Shown here piece by piece: positions 35,501-45,898 of a DNA stretch of 64,000 nt. Position 1 is the stretch's first letter, and every line of letters starts with the position of its first letter. A model generated the notes under the pieces. That model had not been told where the DNA came from. It saw only the letters and a program-made list of their open reading frames with translations, and searched no databases. Source of the stretch: a gamma proteobacterium HdN1 (GTDB lineage: Bacteria; Pseudomonadota; Gammaproteobacteria; Pseudomonadales; Ketobacteraceae); NCBI GenBank assembly GCA_000198515.1, contig FP929140.1, forward strand, positions 2,020,527 through 2,084,526, written 5' to 3'. A program made the translations under genes and the position numbers.

Positions 35501-35736
35501 CGACCCCTGAAGTCGCGGCAGAAATGGGCGCAAGCTTCCCAGGCGCAGCCCTCACCGACGAAGACCTCGACTTTATCGCCGGTGGAGATGAGGCCGCAAC
35601 CAAGCTGGATTTGGCGCGCGCCTATCTTGATATGGGCGATCGTGATGGCGCTCGCGATATTCTTGATGAGGTGGCGCAGACTGGCAATGCCGACCAGAAG
35701 AAGGAAGCGCAGGCGTTGCTCGCCCACCTAGACTAA
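32572..35736 (+). CDS. fimV: FimV-family protein
   Basis: This 1054-residue inner-membrane protein is linked in related bacteria to type IV pilus assembly and twitching. It has a signal-like start, then the FimV N-domain (LGGIKLHSALSEPLNAEIEL). A LysM-like region lies near residues 193-243 (DSLWEIATQLRPSERATIQQ) and would bind peptidoglycan. A coiled coil near 340-390, a Pro/Ala-rich region and one membrane helix (WVYLMGALGLGIIGISVIAM, about 551-570) follow. The cytoplasmic part is very acidic with repeated SIEE/SLDF steps and ends in the conserved TPR-like FimV C-terminus (KLDLARAYLDMGDRDGARDI). Confidence 0.93.
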   Translation: MVRKLAAALLGAGVMIPGLVQALGLGGIKLHSALSEPLNAEIELVQVRGVGADEILAALAASSEFQARGIERFHYLNDLRFQVQVNPNGRSFIKVTSRKAITEPGLDFLVDVHWPDGRLVREYSVLLDPPTYRPQPAPRIQPATASRAPTQSAAPASSAVGQRGASSPAPSRSSQEAPPANFGALGGYGPTGPADSLWEIATQLRPSERATIQQTMLAIQQLNPNAFLNNNINLLKKGQVLRAPSESDALTISAKDAIQRVTEQNQAWRNRGASGAQAAPVDTTGKGGGVVPTRVEGEDGKLTLLAPARTEAASQESAQGGTAKAESGGGVLRDKLALAEENADKARLENTDLKQRISDLQEQAKTSEQLIQLKNDQLAALQKQVEELQALAQSKSPDTSHAKQPSDQAASTPNAAEEPTATAPETPVTTPAPEAATDAATSLVEPAKVEAVEPESAPSEPAKAAEPDASATAEPAATENLAPPAKGEGTNDIPADHPVIGEVESPALVTPESASQTASLAETTPVAKENKPAATQQASAEPATLAEEVLSNWVYLMGALGLGIIGISVIAMRRRKEEEALAEMDDTLAESFRLPDTARKLAPAAIPEEPEALDEVVALESEAPSEAPPAKDVLEEAEVYIAYGRLNQATDLLQAAAEKQPARDDIRLKLLEIAVESKNLALFEKHAAAIRSNGKAGSIARMDSLYQSLGLAAASVAPAVPPAVSLAQEPAAKGLDTDHTDHGDLHDLEFEAPDLDFQSSDLVEPATSTARDEKSSGLDFSLDFEPSGLSRSGELSRSESAKTGVASPQAAAQDDHSLDFDLEMDLDKEFGHLEDAPEPPVAEKVAEIPSLDFEEAESSDVRHAMDFESEATIDSSSAALLANELDFDAPSEPRAESAGLGELDFAPSEEQPPHEASSIEGLSIEELSIEEPSHEALAFDELALDEHEPVEFSLDAPVANEAAKPAPVAESPSKFVATPEVAAEMGASFPGAALTDEDLDFIAGGDEAATKLDLARAYLDMGDRDGARDILDEVAQTGNADQKKEAQALLAHLD

Positions 35737-35797
35737 ACGGCAGGCGAGCCGCGTGGCAGCGCAACGAATCTAACGCAGACTGTGCGGGCAAGAGCGA

Positions 35798-37294
35798 ATG
35801 CAAGACCTGCGTGATCTTGAAATTATGTTGGATTCTCGCATTCCGCTGATCGTAATCGAGACTCACGAAGAAATCCGCGCGCTGCAACTGGTTGCACGCG
35901 TAGGGTTGCGCCGTGCGCGCCCCGTTTACGCGTGGTCATGCACAGAGGGGATACGTCGCGTTGATGCTGATTTAGGGGGTAACGAGCGCGAACAGCAAGA
36001 ACCCGAGGAACTACTGCGCTTTATCAAAGCAGGGAAATCCCCTGCAATCTGGGCGTTATGCGATTTTCACCCCTTTATGCCAGATCAACCTAAGCTGATC
36101 CGCCTGCTGAAAGAAATTGCCCAGCAGTACGAGCAAATTCCGCACGTAATTCTTTTTTTAAGCCACCAGCTGCAATTGCCGCCGGAGCTATCGCGCTATG
36201 GCGCACAGATGTCCTTGGCGCTGCCCACCGAACCCGAGCTATTGCGCCTCGTTCGTGAAGAGGCCAGCCTTTGGTCGCGTGCGAACAGCTCACGTAAGGT
36301 GCGTACCGACCCTGCTGCGCTAGACGCACTCGTTGCCAACTTGCGCGGGCTGAATTTTGCCGACTCGCGCCGTCTCGCCCGCCTCGCAATTCATAACGAC
36401 GGAGCCATTACCAGCAGTGACCTAGCTGAGGTGAATCGCGCAAAATTCACCCTGATGCGTTTAGATGAGGTGCTGAGCTACGAATACGATACTGCCTCTT
36501 TCGCCGATGTTGGGGGCCTTGCTTCGCTCAAAGAGTGGTTGAATTTACGCAAGCGCCATTTTCAGCCGCGCCAGAGCACAGATGCGGCCCCCATGACCAC
36601 GGACGCACCGAAGGGAATCCTGCTTTTAGGTGTGCAGGGCAGCGGCAAGAGCCTCGCCGCCAAAGCTTCTGCAGGCAGCCTAGGGCTGCCGTTGTTACGC
36701 CTAGATCTTGCCGCCCTTTACAACAAGTTTGTCGGCGAAACCGAGCGCAACTTAAGGGAAGCATTAAACCTTGCAGAACTGATGGCGCCCTGCGTACTCT
36801 GGATTGATGAGATAGAAAAGGGCGTAGGAAGCGAAGAAAGCGATCAAGGCGTCAGCAAGCGGGTCCTTGGCACACTCCTGACCTGGATGGCAGAGCGCAA
36901 GACTGCAGTTTTTGTGGTTGCCACGTCCAACGATATCAGCCGTTTACCGCCAGAACTGATACGCAAAGGCAGGCTGGACGAAATCTTTTTCGTGGATCTT
37001 CCAAGCATGAGTGTGCGCGAACAGATTTTAACGATCCACCTGAAGAAACGTAACCAAAATGCTGCCGAGTTTGATCTTGGCGCACTCGCTACTGCCACCG
37101 AAGGATTTTCAGGGGCAGAGATCGAACAGGTGGTGGTTTCAGCGCTTTATTCCAGTGCTGCAGAGCCTACTCAGCTCACCACCGAACACCTGCTGCGGAG
37201 CGTAGTGAACACCGCACCCCTTAGCGTTGTCATGGCGGAAAAAATTGCGGCGCTACGTCAATGGGCGAAGCACCGCACCGTGTCGGCTGATTAG
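35798..37294 (+). CDS. AAA-family ATPase (Ycf46-like)
   Basis: This 498-residue ATPase resembles the Ycf46-like group. The N-terminal half (SRIPLIVIETHEEIRALQLV) is the typical non-ATPase part. The AAA domain has Walker A GVQGSGKS near residue 278, Walker B VLWIDEIEKG near 334, and ELIRKGRLDEIFFVDLPS with the arginine finger region. It is probably a soluble ATPase with unknown target. It follows fimV after 61 bp. Confidence 0.88.
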   Translation: MQDLRDLEIMLDSRIPLIVIETHEEIRALQLVARVGLRRARPVYAWSCTEGIRRVDADLGGNEREQQEPEELLRFIKAGKSPAIWALCDFHPFMPDQPKLIRLLKEIAQQYEQIPHVILFLSHQLQLPPELSRYGAQMSLALPTEPELLRLVREEASLWSRANSSRKVRTDPAALDALVANLRGLNFADSRRLARLAIHNDGAITSSDLAEVNRAKFTLMRLDEVLSYEYDTASFADVGGLASLKEWLNLRKRHFQPRQSTDAAPMTTDAPKGILLLGVQGSGKSLAAKASAGSLGLPLLRLDLAALYNKFVGETERNLREALNLAELMAPCVLWIDEIEKGVGSEESDQGVSKRVLGTLLTWMAERKTAVFVVATSNDISRLPPELIRKGRLDEIFFVDLPSMSVREQILTIHLKKRNQNAAEFDLGALATATEGFSGAEIEQVVVSALYSSAAEPTQLTTEHLLRSVVNTAPLSVVMAEKIAALRQWAKHRTVSAD

Positions 37295-37306
37295 CTTGAA
37301 GTCGTC

Positions 37307-38938
37307 TTAGACGCTAAAACGCTGCACGGCAGTGGCAAGTGTGTCGGATAACTCCAGCAGCCGTTTTCCCGTCTGCGCGCCAGTTTTAGAGGCGTCGGAG
37401 ACCTCTACCGAGAAATTGCGGATTTCGGTGATGTTGCGCGCAATATCTTCCGTTACCGCGCTTTGTTCTTCGGTTGCGGAAGCAATCTGCGTAGCTCGAT
37501 CAATGATTACGTGCACCGACTGTGTTGTGGCATCCAGCGCAACATCGGCTTGCGCCGCCTGCTGAACGCTATCCTGCGCCCTCATACTGCCTGCGCGCAT
37601 CGCCTGCACCGCCTTCGCAACGCCGCTGCGTAGCCCCTCGATCATGCTTTGGATGTCTTTCGTGGACTCCTGCGTGCGGGCAGCCAGTGCGCGCACCTCA
37701 TCTGCGACTACCGCAAACCCTCGGCCTTGCTCGCCTGCACGTGCAGCCTCGATCGCAGCGTTTAGAGCGAGTAAATTCGTCTGTTCGGCAATGCCTTTGA
37801 TCACTTCCAGAACGGCACCTATTTTTCCAGTCTCTTGTTCCACTGTCTGAATAGTGTCGGACGCGGACTCCACTTCGCGGGCCAACTGGTTGATCAGGTG
37901 AATGGTCGAATCGACTACGCGAGCGCCATCTTGCGCCTTATCTTCTGCGTTACGAACGGCGTCGGCAACTTCATGTGCGTTACGCGCAACTTCCACAACG
38001 GCGGCATTCATTTCCGTCGCTGCTGTGCTGACCTGATCAATCGAGGAATGCTGTTGCTGAATCAACTCGCTGTTGTGTTCCACGAGCTGGACAAATTGAG
38101 ACGACACCTCTCTTACTTCGGTTGCGGTATTTCCAACGTCGTGCATCAGGTGCTGAAGCATGTCCAAAAAACGGTTGAAATAGGTGCTTAAGGTGCCGAT
38201 TTCATCGCTGGAATTCACCTCAAGGCGCAAGCGAAGATCGCCGCCACCGCTGGCAATTTCTTTCATACGGCGAAGCAACTTTTCAACGGGATTCAATATT
38301 AGTAGCGGCACCATGAGGAAGATGAAAACGCAGACCAGAAGTGCAACCACTACGCCGCCAATCAGCTGAAGCTTGTTGGTTTCTGCTGTGTCGATGGCTT
38401 GCTTGCCGCTGTCCAGCGCCTCTTGGTCTTCCAGTTCACCGAGCTGGTCAATCACGTCACGCATTTTGTTGAATGCTTCGGATGCTTCGCCAAAGCTTAA
38501 CCGCAGGGCCTCATCGGGATTTTGTTGCGCAAGGGTGACGACCTGCTGCGATAATTTCGCCCACTCCGCATGGGCGCTGTAATAACGCGCAACCAGCGCG
38601 GCGGCTTTGTCCGATGGCTTCAGATCGCGGTATTTTTGAACACGCTCAAGCCCTTGGGCTGCGTTCTCCGCGTGGCTTGCGCGTAAGTCTGCGATTGTGG
38701 TTGCATCCAGCTGGGGGGCGAGCAGGCTGCGTTCGGCAACAAAAGCTTGGTAGAGATCCCGATCCGCGTTCAATAACAGGCTGATTGCCGGAAGATAACG
38801 GTGGGTGGCACGCGCACTCGCATCCAGCGCTTTGTGGGTAGACTGAAACCCCAAAACCCCAATGACTACGAGCATCGCGGCCACTAGCATCACGGGGATG
38901 CCAATTTTCCAACGCAGGGCAAGGTTCTGTAGGTTCAT
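37307..38938 (-). CDS. Methyl-accepting chemotaxis protein
   Basis: This 543-residue chemoreceptor has membrane helices near 12-31 ([19 protein letters not shown]) and 190-212 flanking a helical periplasmic sensor. A HAMP domain ([20 protein letters not shown]) and the cytoplasmic signalling hairpin, with the tip [20 protein letters not shown], follow. The ligand is unknown. It is convergent with the AAA ATPase gene and divergent from truA. Confidence 0.95.
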   Translation of the reverse strand: MNLQNLALRWKIGIPVMLVAAMLVVIGVLGFQSTHKALDASARATHRYLPAISLLLNADRDLYQAFVAERSLLAPQLDATTIADLRASHAENAAQGLERVQKYRDLKPSDKAAALVARYYSAHAEWAKLSQQVVTLAQQNPDEALRLSFGEASEAFNKMRDVIDQLGELEDQEALDSGKQAIDTAETNKLQLIGGVVVALLVCVFIFLMVPLLILNPVEKLLRRMKEIASGGGDLRLRLEVNSSDEIGTLSTYFNRFLDMLQHLMHDVGNTATEVREVSSQFVQLVEHNSELIQQQHSSIDQVSTAATEMNAAVVEVARNAHEVADAVRNAEDKAQDGARVVDSTIHLINQLAREVESASDTIQTVEQETGKIGAVLEVIKGIAEQTNLLALNAAIEAARAGEQGRGFAVVADEVRALAARTQESTKDIQSMIEGLRSGVAKAVQAMRAGSMRAQDSVQQAAQADVALDATTQSVHVIIDRATQIASATEEQSAVTEDIARNITEIRNFSVEVSDASKTGAQTGKRLLELSDTLATAVQRFSV

Positions 38939-38978
38939 GCGCAGCGCTCCTGAAGATTGCAGGGTTCTTAAATGTCTA

Positions 38979-39029
38979 GAGAGCTCTTGAAAGCCGAGAG
39001 CTCTTGAAAGCCGAGAGCTCTTAAAAGTC
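38979..39029 (+). repeat. 17-bp tandem repeat (GAGAGCTCTTGAAAGCC x 3)
   Basis: Two perfect copies (38979-38995, 38996-39012) and one degenerate copy (39013-39029) lie about 40 bp upstream of the chemoreceptor start, in the divergent truA/receptor gap. Each copy contains the palindrome GAGAGCTCTT-like core (AGAGCTCT). Confidence 0.9.
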
Positions 39030-39138
39030 TGGACGATGTCTACCTGTTGTCAATCGCCGCACATGCGCTCGACTCGATTGCCCCGATATGCTTCAATCCT
39101 CCACCTTGAAACAGCTCTAGGGATACTCAAACACTCCG

Positions 39139-39936
39139 ATGCGAATTGCGCTTGGCATTGAATACGACGGAAGCCCCTACCACGGTTGGCAGCGGCAGGG
39201 GCATGAACCGAACACCGTGCAGCAAATCCTCGAATCAGCGCTGTCCCAAGTGGCAGATCATCCCGTTACGGTGATTTGCTGCGGGCGCACCGATGCAGGT
39301 GTACACGGCTACGGGCAGGTGGTTCATTTTGATACCCATGCAATGCGAACCCCACGCGCTTGGATACACGGCGCGAATGCCGCACTGCCACACAGCATTT
39401 CCGTGCGTTGGTCGCAAGAAGTTCCGGAACACTTCCATGCGCGTTTCAGCGCCTATGCGCGGCGTTATTGTTACGTCATCTACAATCACCCGATTCGCCC
39501 CGCCTTGGGGATGCGCCACATGACGTGGCAATATCGCCCTTTGGACGAGCGGCAGATGGAGGAGGGCGCGCAAGCGCTTGTCGGTACGCATGATTTCACT
39601 TCTTTTCGGGCCTTAGGCTGCCAGGCGAAGTCCCCCATCAAAACCATTCACTCGATTCGCGTGGAACGGCGCGGCGCGATGATCTTTATTTCCGTACACG
39701 CCAACGCTTATCTGCATCACATGGTGCGTAATATTGCCGGCGTCTTGATGGCCGTAGGTACGGGAAAGGCAGCGAGCCGCTGGGTGAAGGAAGTCTTGGA
39801 GCTTCGCGATCGCTCACGTGGTGGAGTCACCGCACCGCCTTATGGGCTGTACTTTATGGAAGCCCAATACCCAGACGAATTTTGCCTGCCTCGCGAGGTG
39901 CACCGCCTTCCGCCAGTGATACTTGGTGGAGAATAA
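39139..39936 (+). CDS. truA: tRNA pseudouridine synthase A
   Basis: This 265-residue enzyme makes pseudouridine at positions 38-40 of tRNA anticodon arms. The start reads ALGIEYDGSPYHGWQRQ. The catalytic aspartate is in CGRTDAGVHGYGQVVHFDT near residue 52, and HANAYLHHMVRNIAGVLMAV is the usual C-terminal signature. It is first in the truA-trpF-trpB-trpA-accD-folC series. Confidence 0.97.
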   Translation: MRIALGIEYDGSPYHGWQRQGHEPNTVQQILESALSQVADHPVTVICCGRTDAGVHGYGQVVHFDTHAMRTPRAWIHGANAALPHSISVRWSQEVPEHFHARFSAYARRYCYVIYNHPIRPALGMRHMTWQYRPLDERQMEEGAQALVGTHDFTSFRALGCQAKSPIKTIHSIRVERRGAMIFISVHANAYLHHMVRNIAGVLMAVGTGKAASRWVKEVLELRDRSRGGVTAPPYGLYFMEAQYPDEFCLPREVHRLPPVILGGE

Positions 39937-39957
39937 CTCTGTCCCATTCAACGACTT

Positions 39958-40002
39958 GTCAGCCATCGAACCGTCATCCATCGAGCTGTCACCCATCGAA
40001 CC
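39958..40002 (+). repeat. 15-bp tandem repeat before trpF (x 3)
   Basis: The three 15-bp units begin GTCA and contain CCATCGA (39958-39972, 39973-39987, 39988-40002). They lie between truA and trpF. The unit is a multiple of three and would read as SAIEP/SSIEL/SPIEP if translated in frame from the GTG at 39923. Confidence 0.85.
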
Positions 40003-40024
40003 AACAAGCGCCTTGAGATCACCC

Positions 40025-40672
40025 ATGACCACACGCGTGAAAATTTGCGGAATCACCCGCCTGCAAGATGCCTTGGATGCAGCAGAACTTGGTGCCGATG
40101 CCCTAGGCTTTGTGTTCTACGAACCAAGCCCGCGCAACATTGAAATCGCCCAAGCCGCTGCGATCATCGCCCAACTACCGCCATTCGTGTGTAGCGTCGG
40201 ATTGTTTGTAAACCCAAGCCGCGAATGGGTGAACACGGTAATGGCTGCCGTCCCGCTGGATTTGCTACAGTTTCACGGCGATGAAACCGACCAATTCTGC
40301 CAGCAGTTTTCGCGCCCTTGGATCAAGGCCATTCGCATGGCTGATTCGCTGGAACTCGACAAAGAAATCCGCAAATACCCGCACGCTCGTGGTATCTTAT
40401 TAGATGCCTACGACCCGCAACGATACGGCGGCACGGGCCACACGTTTGAGTGGCAGAGGGCACAGCAGGCACTCTCCAAGCCCATCATCGTCGCAGGTGG
40501 CTTAACCCCCCAAAACGTCACAACTGCCATCACGGCCGCACACCCTTGGGCGGTCGACGTGAGCGGTGGCGTCGAACAAGCCAAGGGCATCAAACAACGC
40601 AGTCTGATCGAAGCATTTATACAAGGAGCCAAACGTGGCGAGAAAGGCAGATTTCCTGAACACACCGGATAG
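40025..40672 (+). CDS. trpF: Phosphoribosylanthranilate isomerase
   Basis: This 215-residue TIM-barrel enzyme of tryptophan synthesis starts [20 protein letters not shown], with the catalytic Cys in ICGITR, and has [19 protein letters not shown] and LAGG-like [10 protein letters not shown] later. The ATG at 40025 gives the standard length. A GTG at 39923 would add a repeat-encoded leader of 34 residues and is less likely. Its end overlaps trpB by 38 bp, an unusually long overlap. Confidence 0.94.
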   Translation: MTTRVKICGITRLQDALDAAELGADALGFVFYEPSPRNIEIAQAAAIIAQLPPFVCSVGLFVNPSREWVNTVMAAVPLDLLQFHGDETDQFCQQFSRPWIKAIRMADSLELDKEIRKYPHARGILLDAYDPQRYGGTGHTFEWQRAQQALSKPIIVAGGLTPQNVTTAITAAHPWAVDVSGGVEQAKGIKQRSLIEAFIQGAKRGEKGRFPEHTG

Positions 40673-41849
40673 TTTCGGCAATTTCGGCCCCTACGGTGGC
40701 CGCTTCGTCAGCGAAACGCTGATGGCCGCGCTGGATGAGCTGGAGGAAATCTTTACCCGGCTCTGGCGCGACCCTGATTTTCAGGCTGCCTTTGACCGCG
40801 ATCTTGCCCACTATGTAGGCCGCCCCTCGCCTTTGTATTTTGCCGAGCGCTGGACGCGCGAGACTGGCGGCGCAAACCTCTACCTGAAGCGCGAAGACCT
40901 CAATCACACCGGCGCGCACAAGATCAATAACACCATTGGCCAAGCGCTGCTCGCCAAACACACCGGCAAACAGCGCCTCATCGCCGAAACCGGCGCTGGG
41001 CAGCACGGTGTTGCCACTGCCACCATCGCGGCACGACTGGGCCTTGAGTGCGAAATTTTCATGGGCGCAGAAGACATCCAGCGCCAGTCACTCAACGTCT
41101 ACCGCATGAAACTGCTCGGTGCAAAAGTACGCGCCGTGACCTCTGGCACCCGCACGCTGAAAGACGCCATGAACGAAGCCATGCGCGATTGGGTCACCAA
41201 CGTAGACACCACCTTCTATATCATCGGCACCGTTGCTGGCCCGCACCCCTATCCGCTGTTAGTGCGTGAATTCCAGAGCGTGATTGGCCGCGAAGCCCGT
41301 CAACAATGCTTGGAGCAAATTGGGCACCTGCCAGACGCTCTCGTCGCCTGCGTAGGTGGCGGCTCCAATGCAATCGGCCTGTTTCACCCCTTTCTCGCCG
41401 ACAAGGGCGTCGCGATGTACGGTGTTGAAGCCGCAGGCCGAGGCTTGGAAACCGGCGAACATGCGGCACCCTTGAATGCTGGAAAGCCCGGCGTACTACA
41501 CGGCAACCGCACCTATCTAATGCAGGATGCCGACGGCCAGATTTTGCCCACACATTCCGTCTCCGCCGGCTTGGATTACCCCGGCGTCGGCCCCGAACAC
41601 TCTTGGCTAAAAGACTGCGGCCGCGCTGAATATGTGCCCATCACCGATCAGGAAGCCCTCCACGCTTTCCGCGAACTCACGCGCATCGAAGGGATCATGC
41701 CAGCGCTAGAATCCAGCCATGCCGTAGCCTATGCCAGTAAGCTGGCCAAAACTCTCGGCAAAGGCAAAGACATCATCGTTAATCTCTCCGGTCGCGGAGA
41801 CAAAGACATCCATACAATTGCCCGCATTGACGGCATCTCACTGACTTAA
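40635..41849 (+). CDS. trpB: Tryptophan synthase beta chain
   Basis: This 404-residue PLP enzyme joins indole and serine. The PLP lysine is in [15 protein letters not shown] near residue 95. [20 protein letters not shown] and the phosphate-binding [10 protein letters not shown] are complete. It starts with GTG, preceded by GGAG, inside the end of trpF. Confidence 0.97.
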   Translation: MARKADFLNTPDSFGNFGPYGGRFVSETLMAALDELEEIFTRLWRDPDFQAAFDRDLAHYVGRPSPLYFAERWTRETGGANLYLKREDLNHTGAHKINNTIGQALLAKHTGKQRLIAETGAGQHGVATATIAARLGLECEIFMGAEDIQRQSLNVYRMKLLGAKVRAVTSGTRTLKDAMNEAMRDWVTNVDTTFYIIGTVAGPHPYPLLVREFQSVIGREARQQCLEQIGHLPDALVACVGGGSNAIGLFHPFLADKGVAMYGVEAAGRGLETGEHAAPLNAGKPGVLHGNRTYLMQDADGQILPTHSVSAGLDYPGVGPEHSWLKDCGRAEYVPITDQEALHAFRELTRIEGIMPALESSHAVAYASKLAKTLGKGKDIIVNLSGRGDKDIHTIARIDGISLT

Positions 41850-41866
41850 GCAGGCAGGGTTCTCTC

Positions 41867-42673
41867 ATGTCACGCATTCCGCAAGTTATGGCCTCACTCC
41901 GCGCAACAGGCCGCAAAGCGCTGATTCCCTTTTTTACAGCGGGCGACCCTGCGCCTGCCTACACCCCCGAAATCATGCATGCGCTGGTGCAGGGCGGTGC
42001 CGACATCATTGAGCTGGGCGTACCGTTTTCCGACCCAATGGCTGATGGCCCCGTTATCCAACTCGCGAACGAACGTGCGCTGGAACATCACGTTGGTTTG
42101 CACCAAGTTCTCGACATCGTGCGCACGTTTCGGCAAACCAATCAGACCACTCCGGTGGTGCTCATGGGCTATCTGAACCCCGTAGAAGCCTATGGTTACG
42201 ATGCTTTCGCTACCGATGCAGCAAGCGCAGGCGTCGATGGTGTCTTGACGGTAGACCTGCCACCCGAAGCGGCCGAGCCGCTCAAATCGGCGCTCGCGCG
42301 CGAACAAATTGACTCCATCTTTTTGATCGCGCCCACCACCTTACCCCAGCGTGTGGCCAAGATCGCAGCAGAGGCGAGCGGTTATTTATATTATGTATCG
42401 CTCAAAGGCGTAACCGGCGCAGCCAACCTCGATATTGACTCAGTGCGCGAGAAACTGGAAACAATTCGAAATACTACCGATTTGCCTGTCGCCGTCGGCT
42501 TTGGTATCAAGGACGCCAATACTGCTACCCACGTCGGCGCGCTCGCGGATGGCGTGGTGGTAGGCAGCGCTTTGATCAATATTGTGGCCGCTCATCAAGA
42601 GCGCCCCGAAAAGATCGCACCTGCCATAAGCGCTTTTCTCAAGGATTTGAGGCAAGCATTGGACAAACTGTAA
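41867..42673 (+). CDS. trpA: Tryptophan synthase alpha chain
   Basis: This 268-residue TIM-barrel subunit releases indole from indole-glycerol phosphate. The catalytic Glu and Asp are in [20 protein letters not shown]. It follows trpB by 17 bp and precedes accD by 17 bp. Confidence 0.97.
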   Translation: MSRIPQVMASLRATGRKALIPFFTAGDPAPAYTPEIMHALVQGGADIIELGVPFSDPMADGPVIQLANERALEHHVGLHQVLDIVRTFRQTNQTTPVVLMGYLNPVEAYGYDAFATDAASAGVDGVLTVDLPPEAAEPLKSALAREQIDSIFLIAPTTLPQRVAKIAAEASGYLYYVSLKGVTGAANLDIDSVREKLETIRNTTDLPVAVGFGIKDANTATHVGALADGVVVGSALINIVAAHQERPEKIAPAISAFLKDLRQALDKL

Positions 42674-42690
42674 CTGAGTACACAACACGC

Positions 42691-43557
42691 ATGAGCTGGC
42701 TAGACAAAATCCTGCCAAGTGTAGGCCGCAATACTGAAAAAAGTAATAATATTCCAGAAGGCTTGTGGCGTAAGTGCCCAAAATGCGGGGCTTTTCTTTA
42801 TCGGCCAGAGCTTGAAAAACTCTTGCAGGTTTGCCCGAAATGCGACCACCACATGCGTCTCAATGCGCGTGCGCGGATAGGCATCACCCTCGACGAAACC
42901 CGCCAAGAGGAAATCGCCGCGCATCTAGAGCCTGAAGACCGCCTGAAATTCAAAGACAGCAAACGCTACAAAGACCGCCTCGCGGGTGCCCAACGCGACA
43001 CCGGCGAGAAAGATGCGCTGGTGGTGTTTCGTGGTGAGCTAAAAGCTCTGCCGCTTGTCGTGGCCTCGTTTGAATTCAACTTCATGGGCGGCTCCATGGG
43101 GTCCATCGTGGGCGAAAAATTCGTGCGCGGCGTGGATCGTGCCATTGATGAAAACATTCCCTTTATCTGCTTCTCAGCCAGCGGCGGCGCGCGTATGCAA
43201 GAGGCATTGTTTTCTCTGATGCAGATGGCGAAAACCAGTGCAGCGCTCGAAAAGCTCAAAGCCAAGCGGCTTCCGTACATTTCGATCATGACCGATCCCG
43301 TATACGGTGGTGTATCTGCAAGCCTTGCCATGTTGGGCGATGTCAACCTCGCCGAGCCCAATGCGCTGATCGGCTTTGCCGGCCCACGCGTCATTGAACA
43401 AACGGTGCGCCAAAAACTCCCCGAAGGCTTTCAGCGCAGCGAGTTTTTGTTGGAACACGGTGTCGTAGACAAAATCGTTCACCGCCACCAAATGCGCGAC
43501 CAGCTACACAGCCTGCTTGCCAAGCTGACTCACAGGCCAGCGGCCAGCGCTGGATGA
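42691..43557 (+). CDS. accD: Acetyl-CoA carboxylase, carboxyltransferase beta subunit
   Basis: This 288-residue subunit makes malonyl-CoA for fatty acid synthesis together with AccA. The N-terminal zinc ribbon has cysteines 29, 32, 48 and 51 (KCPKCGAF ... QVCPKCDHH). The crotonase-like core has [20 protein letters not shown] and [12 protein letters not shown]. Its stop overlaps the folC start by 4 bp. Confidence 0.97.
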   Translation: MSWLDKILPSVGRNTEKSNNIPEGLWRKCPKCGAFLYRPELEKLLQVCPKCDHHMRLNARARIGITLDETRQEEIAAHLEPEDRLKFKDSKRYKDRLAGAQRDTGEKDALVVFRGELKALPLVVASFEFNFMGGSMGSIVGEKFVRGVDRAIDENIPFICFSASGGARMQEALFSLMQMAKTSAALEKLKAKRLPYISIMTDPVYGGVSASLAMLGDVNLAEPNALIGFAGPRVIEQTVRQKLPEGFQRSEFLLEHGVVDKIVHRHQMRDQLHSLLAKLTHRPAASAG

Positions 43558-44927
43558 ACAAATCGCCCTCTGAACTTGGTTCGTCCTCATCTACCCCCTC
43601 CAAGCCGCCCTTTGCGAGCTTGGAGGAGTGGCTCGCCTATCTTGAAAGACTCCATCCTAGCGCGATTGACATGGGGCTTGAGCGCGTCGATCAAGTGGCA
43701 GAGCGGCTGATCGACAAAGCGGCGTTTCCCCCAACGATCACCGTGGCGGGCACCAACGGCAAAGGCTCCACCGTACTCTCCATTGATGCGATTGCAAGCG
43801 CTCACGGCAAGCGCGTCGGCACCTATATGTCGCCGCATTTGCTCCGTTATAACGAGCGGGTTCGTATCTGCGGCCGCGAAGTAGAGGATCAAGCCTTACT
43901 GGAGAGCTTCGCCGCAGTAGAAAGCGCTCGTGGCGAGATTTCTCTTACTTATTTTGAGTTTGGCACCCTTGCCGCTCTCTGGCTGTTCCAGCGTGCCAGT
44001 TTGGATCTGGTTGTGCTCGAAGTCGGATTGGGTGGCCGCTTGGATGCGGTCAACATCATGTCGCCCTGCGTTACGGTGATCACCTCCATCGCTTTGGACC
44101 ACGAAGCCTGGCTTGGTAATACCCGCGAGCAGGTCTGCTTTGAAAAGGCGGGGATCCGGCGCCACAAAGTGCCCCTGATATGTGGCGATCCAGCGCCGCC
44201 CGCGAATCTTGCGAGCTTGTGCGAAGAAACGCAAACGCCGCTGATTCGCATCGGCCATGAGTTTGACGCCTTGGTGGTTTTAGATTCCAACACCCGATCC
44301 TTAAAGGAATGCTCAGAGGAGAGCAAGAATCAAAAAGACCATCCTCTCAAGCATTGGTGTGTGCCCCGAAATGCGTTGCTTGCGGGCAATATGGCCTGCG
44401 CACTCGCCGCTCTTGGGTGCTGGATGACGCTAAATCCAGAGCTTGCGTTTACCGCTTTGGCGCAATTGCAGATTCCTGGACGACGCCAACAGCTACAGAA
44501 AAATCCCAATGTGTATGTCGATGTTGGCCACAACCCCCATGCGGCAAAGGCATTGGCGCGGTGGCTTCAAGAGCAGGTCGCGCCACAATCCAGCAAGGTA
44601 CTACAATCCAGCAAAGTACTTGCGCTCGTGGGCATGTTGTCCGATAAAGATCACCAAGGCACGCTCGCTGAAATCTTTCCGGCCGTTGATCTTTGGCAAG
44701 CGGTAAGTTTGGAAGGCGCGCGCGGCTTAGAGGGTCACGTGCTCGTGAACTGTTTGATGAATCTTGCGTCTGAACAAAAGCACCATGCAAAGATTCTTCC
44801 CGCAGCAAGTTCTGTTGCAGCCGGGTTAGAAACCTTACTTTCGCTGGCGGAGCCAAACGACACGATTCTGGTGTTTGGCTCATTCCACACCGTGTCGGCG
44901 ATTTTAGAAGTCTATCTAAACCATTAG
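43554..44927 (+). CDS. folC: Bifunctional folylpolyglutamate / dihydrofolate synthase
   Basis: This 457-residue Mur-ligase-like enzyme adds glutamate to folates. The ATP loop is [19 protein letters not shown] near residue 63. [15 protein letters not shown] and [12 protein letters not shown] are family signatures. A short in-frame duplication ([11 protein letters not shown]) appears in the C-terminal domain. It is coupled to accD by a 4-bp overlap. Confidence 0.95.
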   Translation: MNKSPSELGSSSSTPSKPPFASLEEWLAYLERLHPSAIDMGLERVDQVAERLIDKAAFPPTITVAGTNGKGSTVLSIDAIASAHGKRVGTYMSPHLLRYNERVRICGREVEDQALLESFAAVESARGEISLTYFEFGTLAALWLFQRASLDLVVLEVGLGGRLDAVNIMSPCVTVITSIALDHEAWLGNTREQVCFEKAGIRRHKVPLICGDPAPPANLASLCEETQTPLIRIGHEFDALVVLDSNTRSLKECSEESKNQKDHPLKHWCVPRNALLAGNMACALAALGCWMTLNPELAFTALAQLQIPGRRQQLQKNPNVYVDVGHNPHAAKALARWLQEQVAPQSSKVLQSSKVLALVGMLSDKDHQGTLAEIFPAVDLWQAVSLEGARGLEGHVLVNCLMNLASEQKHHAKILPAASSVAAGLETLLSLAEPNDTILVFGSFHTVSAILEVYLNH

Positions 44928-45031
44928 CGGCCTTTCTAGGTGATTTAAAATTTTCCCAATTCACTAGAAAATCTCCGAAATTACCCGAAATTCATCCAAA
45001 ACTACCAAAAACCAGCCCGAATCCTTCGCCC

Positions 45032-45697
45032 ATGGAAAATCACCGTAAAACCCTGATCCTGCAACGCACCTTGGGCGCTGCCGTATTGCTCGCTGCTGCT
45101 GCCGTCCTTGTTCCGATGTTCATGGAAGGGGAGGGGCTTAGCGTAATTTCACGTAAGCCTGCGCAGATACCAGAAGAGCCCAGTTTCGAACTGTACCTTG
45201 GGAATGATGAGCAGGTACACGCGCGCGTCGGGCAAGCCAAAGAGGCTGTGCAGCAGGCGGAATCCGAATCCCGCGCCGCGGTAGAAGACGATGCGCTTGC
45301 TGACGCACAGGCAAATGTAACGCCAGCTGCTGAAGCGCCATCCGCTACCGAAACTGCAGGTAAGCCTGCAACGACGCCAGCCATCGCCGCGTCAACGTCA
45401 CCTGCACCCGCACCCGCACCCACATCGAAGGATACGCCCGCATCCCCAGCGCTTCCGCCAGACGTTGCCGAAGCTTGGACGATTCAGGTGGGTTCCTTCA
45501 AGGATCGGGGGAACGCCACCAAAAACGTAGATCAGCTCCTTGCGCGGGGCTTTCGTGCTTATCTAGGTACGCAAACTCCTGGCATCTATCGAGTACTGGT
45601 CGGCCCAGAAATTCGTCGCGAGCGCGCAGATCAACTCCGTAGCCGCATCGCAACGGAAACGGGTATGAAGGGGATTGTCGTTCGCTACGTACCCTAG
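45032..45697 (+). CDS. dedD: DedD-like SPOR-domain protein
   Basis: This 221-residue protein has one N-terminal membrane helix (TLGAAVLLAAAAVLVPMFM), an Ala/Pro-rich linker and a C-terminal SPOR domain (AWTIQVGSFKDRGNATKNVD, about 148-221) that binds stripped peptidoglycan at the division site. The order folC-dedD-cvpA-purF is conserved in related bacteria. The 104-bp gap before it is AT-rich with no clear terminator. Confidence 0.93.
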   Translation: MENHRKTLILQRTLGAAVLLAAAAVLVPMFMEGEGLSVISRKPAQIPEEPSFELYLGNDEQVHARVGQAKEAVQQAESESRAAVEDDALADAQANVTPAAEAPSATETAGKPATTPAIAASTSPAPAPAPTSKDTPASPALPPDVAEAWTIQVGSFKDRGNATKNVDQLLARGFRAYLGTQTPGIYRVLVGPEIRRERADQLRSRIATETGMKGIVVRYVP

Positions 45698-45732
45698 ATT
45701 GCCGCTCAGTCGATCGCTTGCAAGCTGATTGT

Positions 45733-45758
45733 GGCAAGAAGGGGCGGCAAGAAGGGGC
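45733..45758 (+). repeat. 13-bp tandem duplication after dedD
   Basis: GGCAAGAAGGGGC occurs twice head to tail (45733-45745, 45746-45758) in the 201-bp gap between dedD and cvpA, which otherwise should hold the cvpA promoter. Confidence 0.8.
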
Positions 45759-45898
45759 GGGTTGAGGCGGATTGGCGAAATTATGCGTGAGCATTTGTGG
45801 TGTTTTTTTGATAGAATATGCGCCCTAGCTTTTGATCTCATCAATGTAGTGCTGGCCAACCCGACCCTCCTGATTTCTGAATCACTGTCCATTCGAAC

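Noticed and set aside
45780-45830. Promoter for cvpA around the TAGAAT hexamer
   Set aside because: No acceptable -35 box at the right distance, so not listed as a feature.
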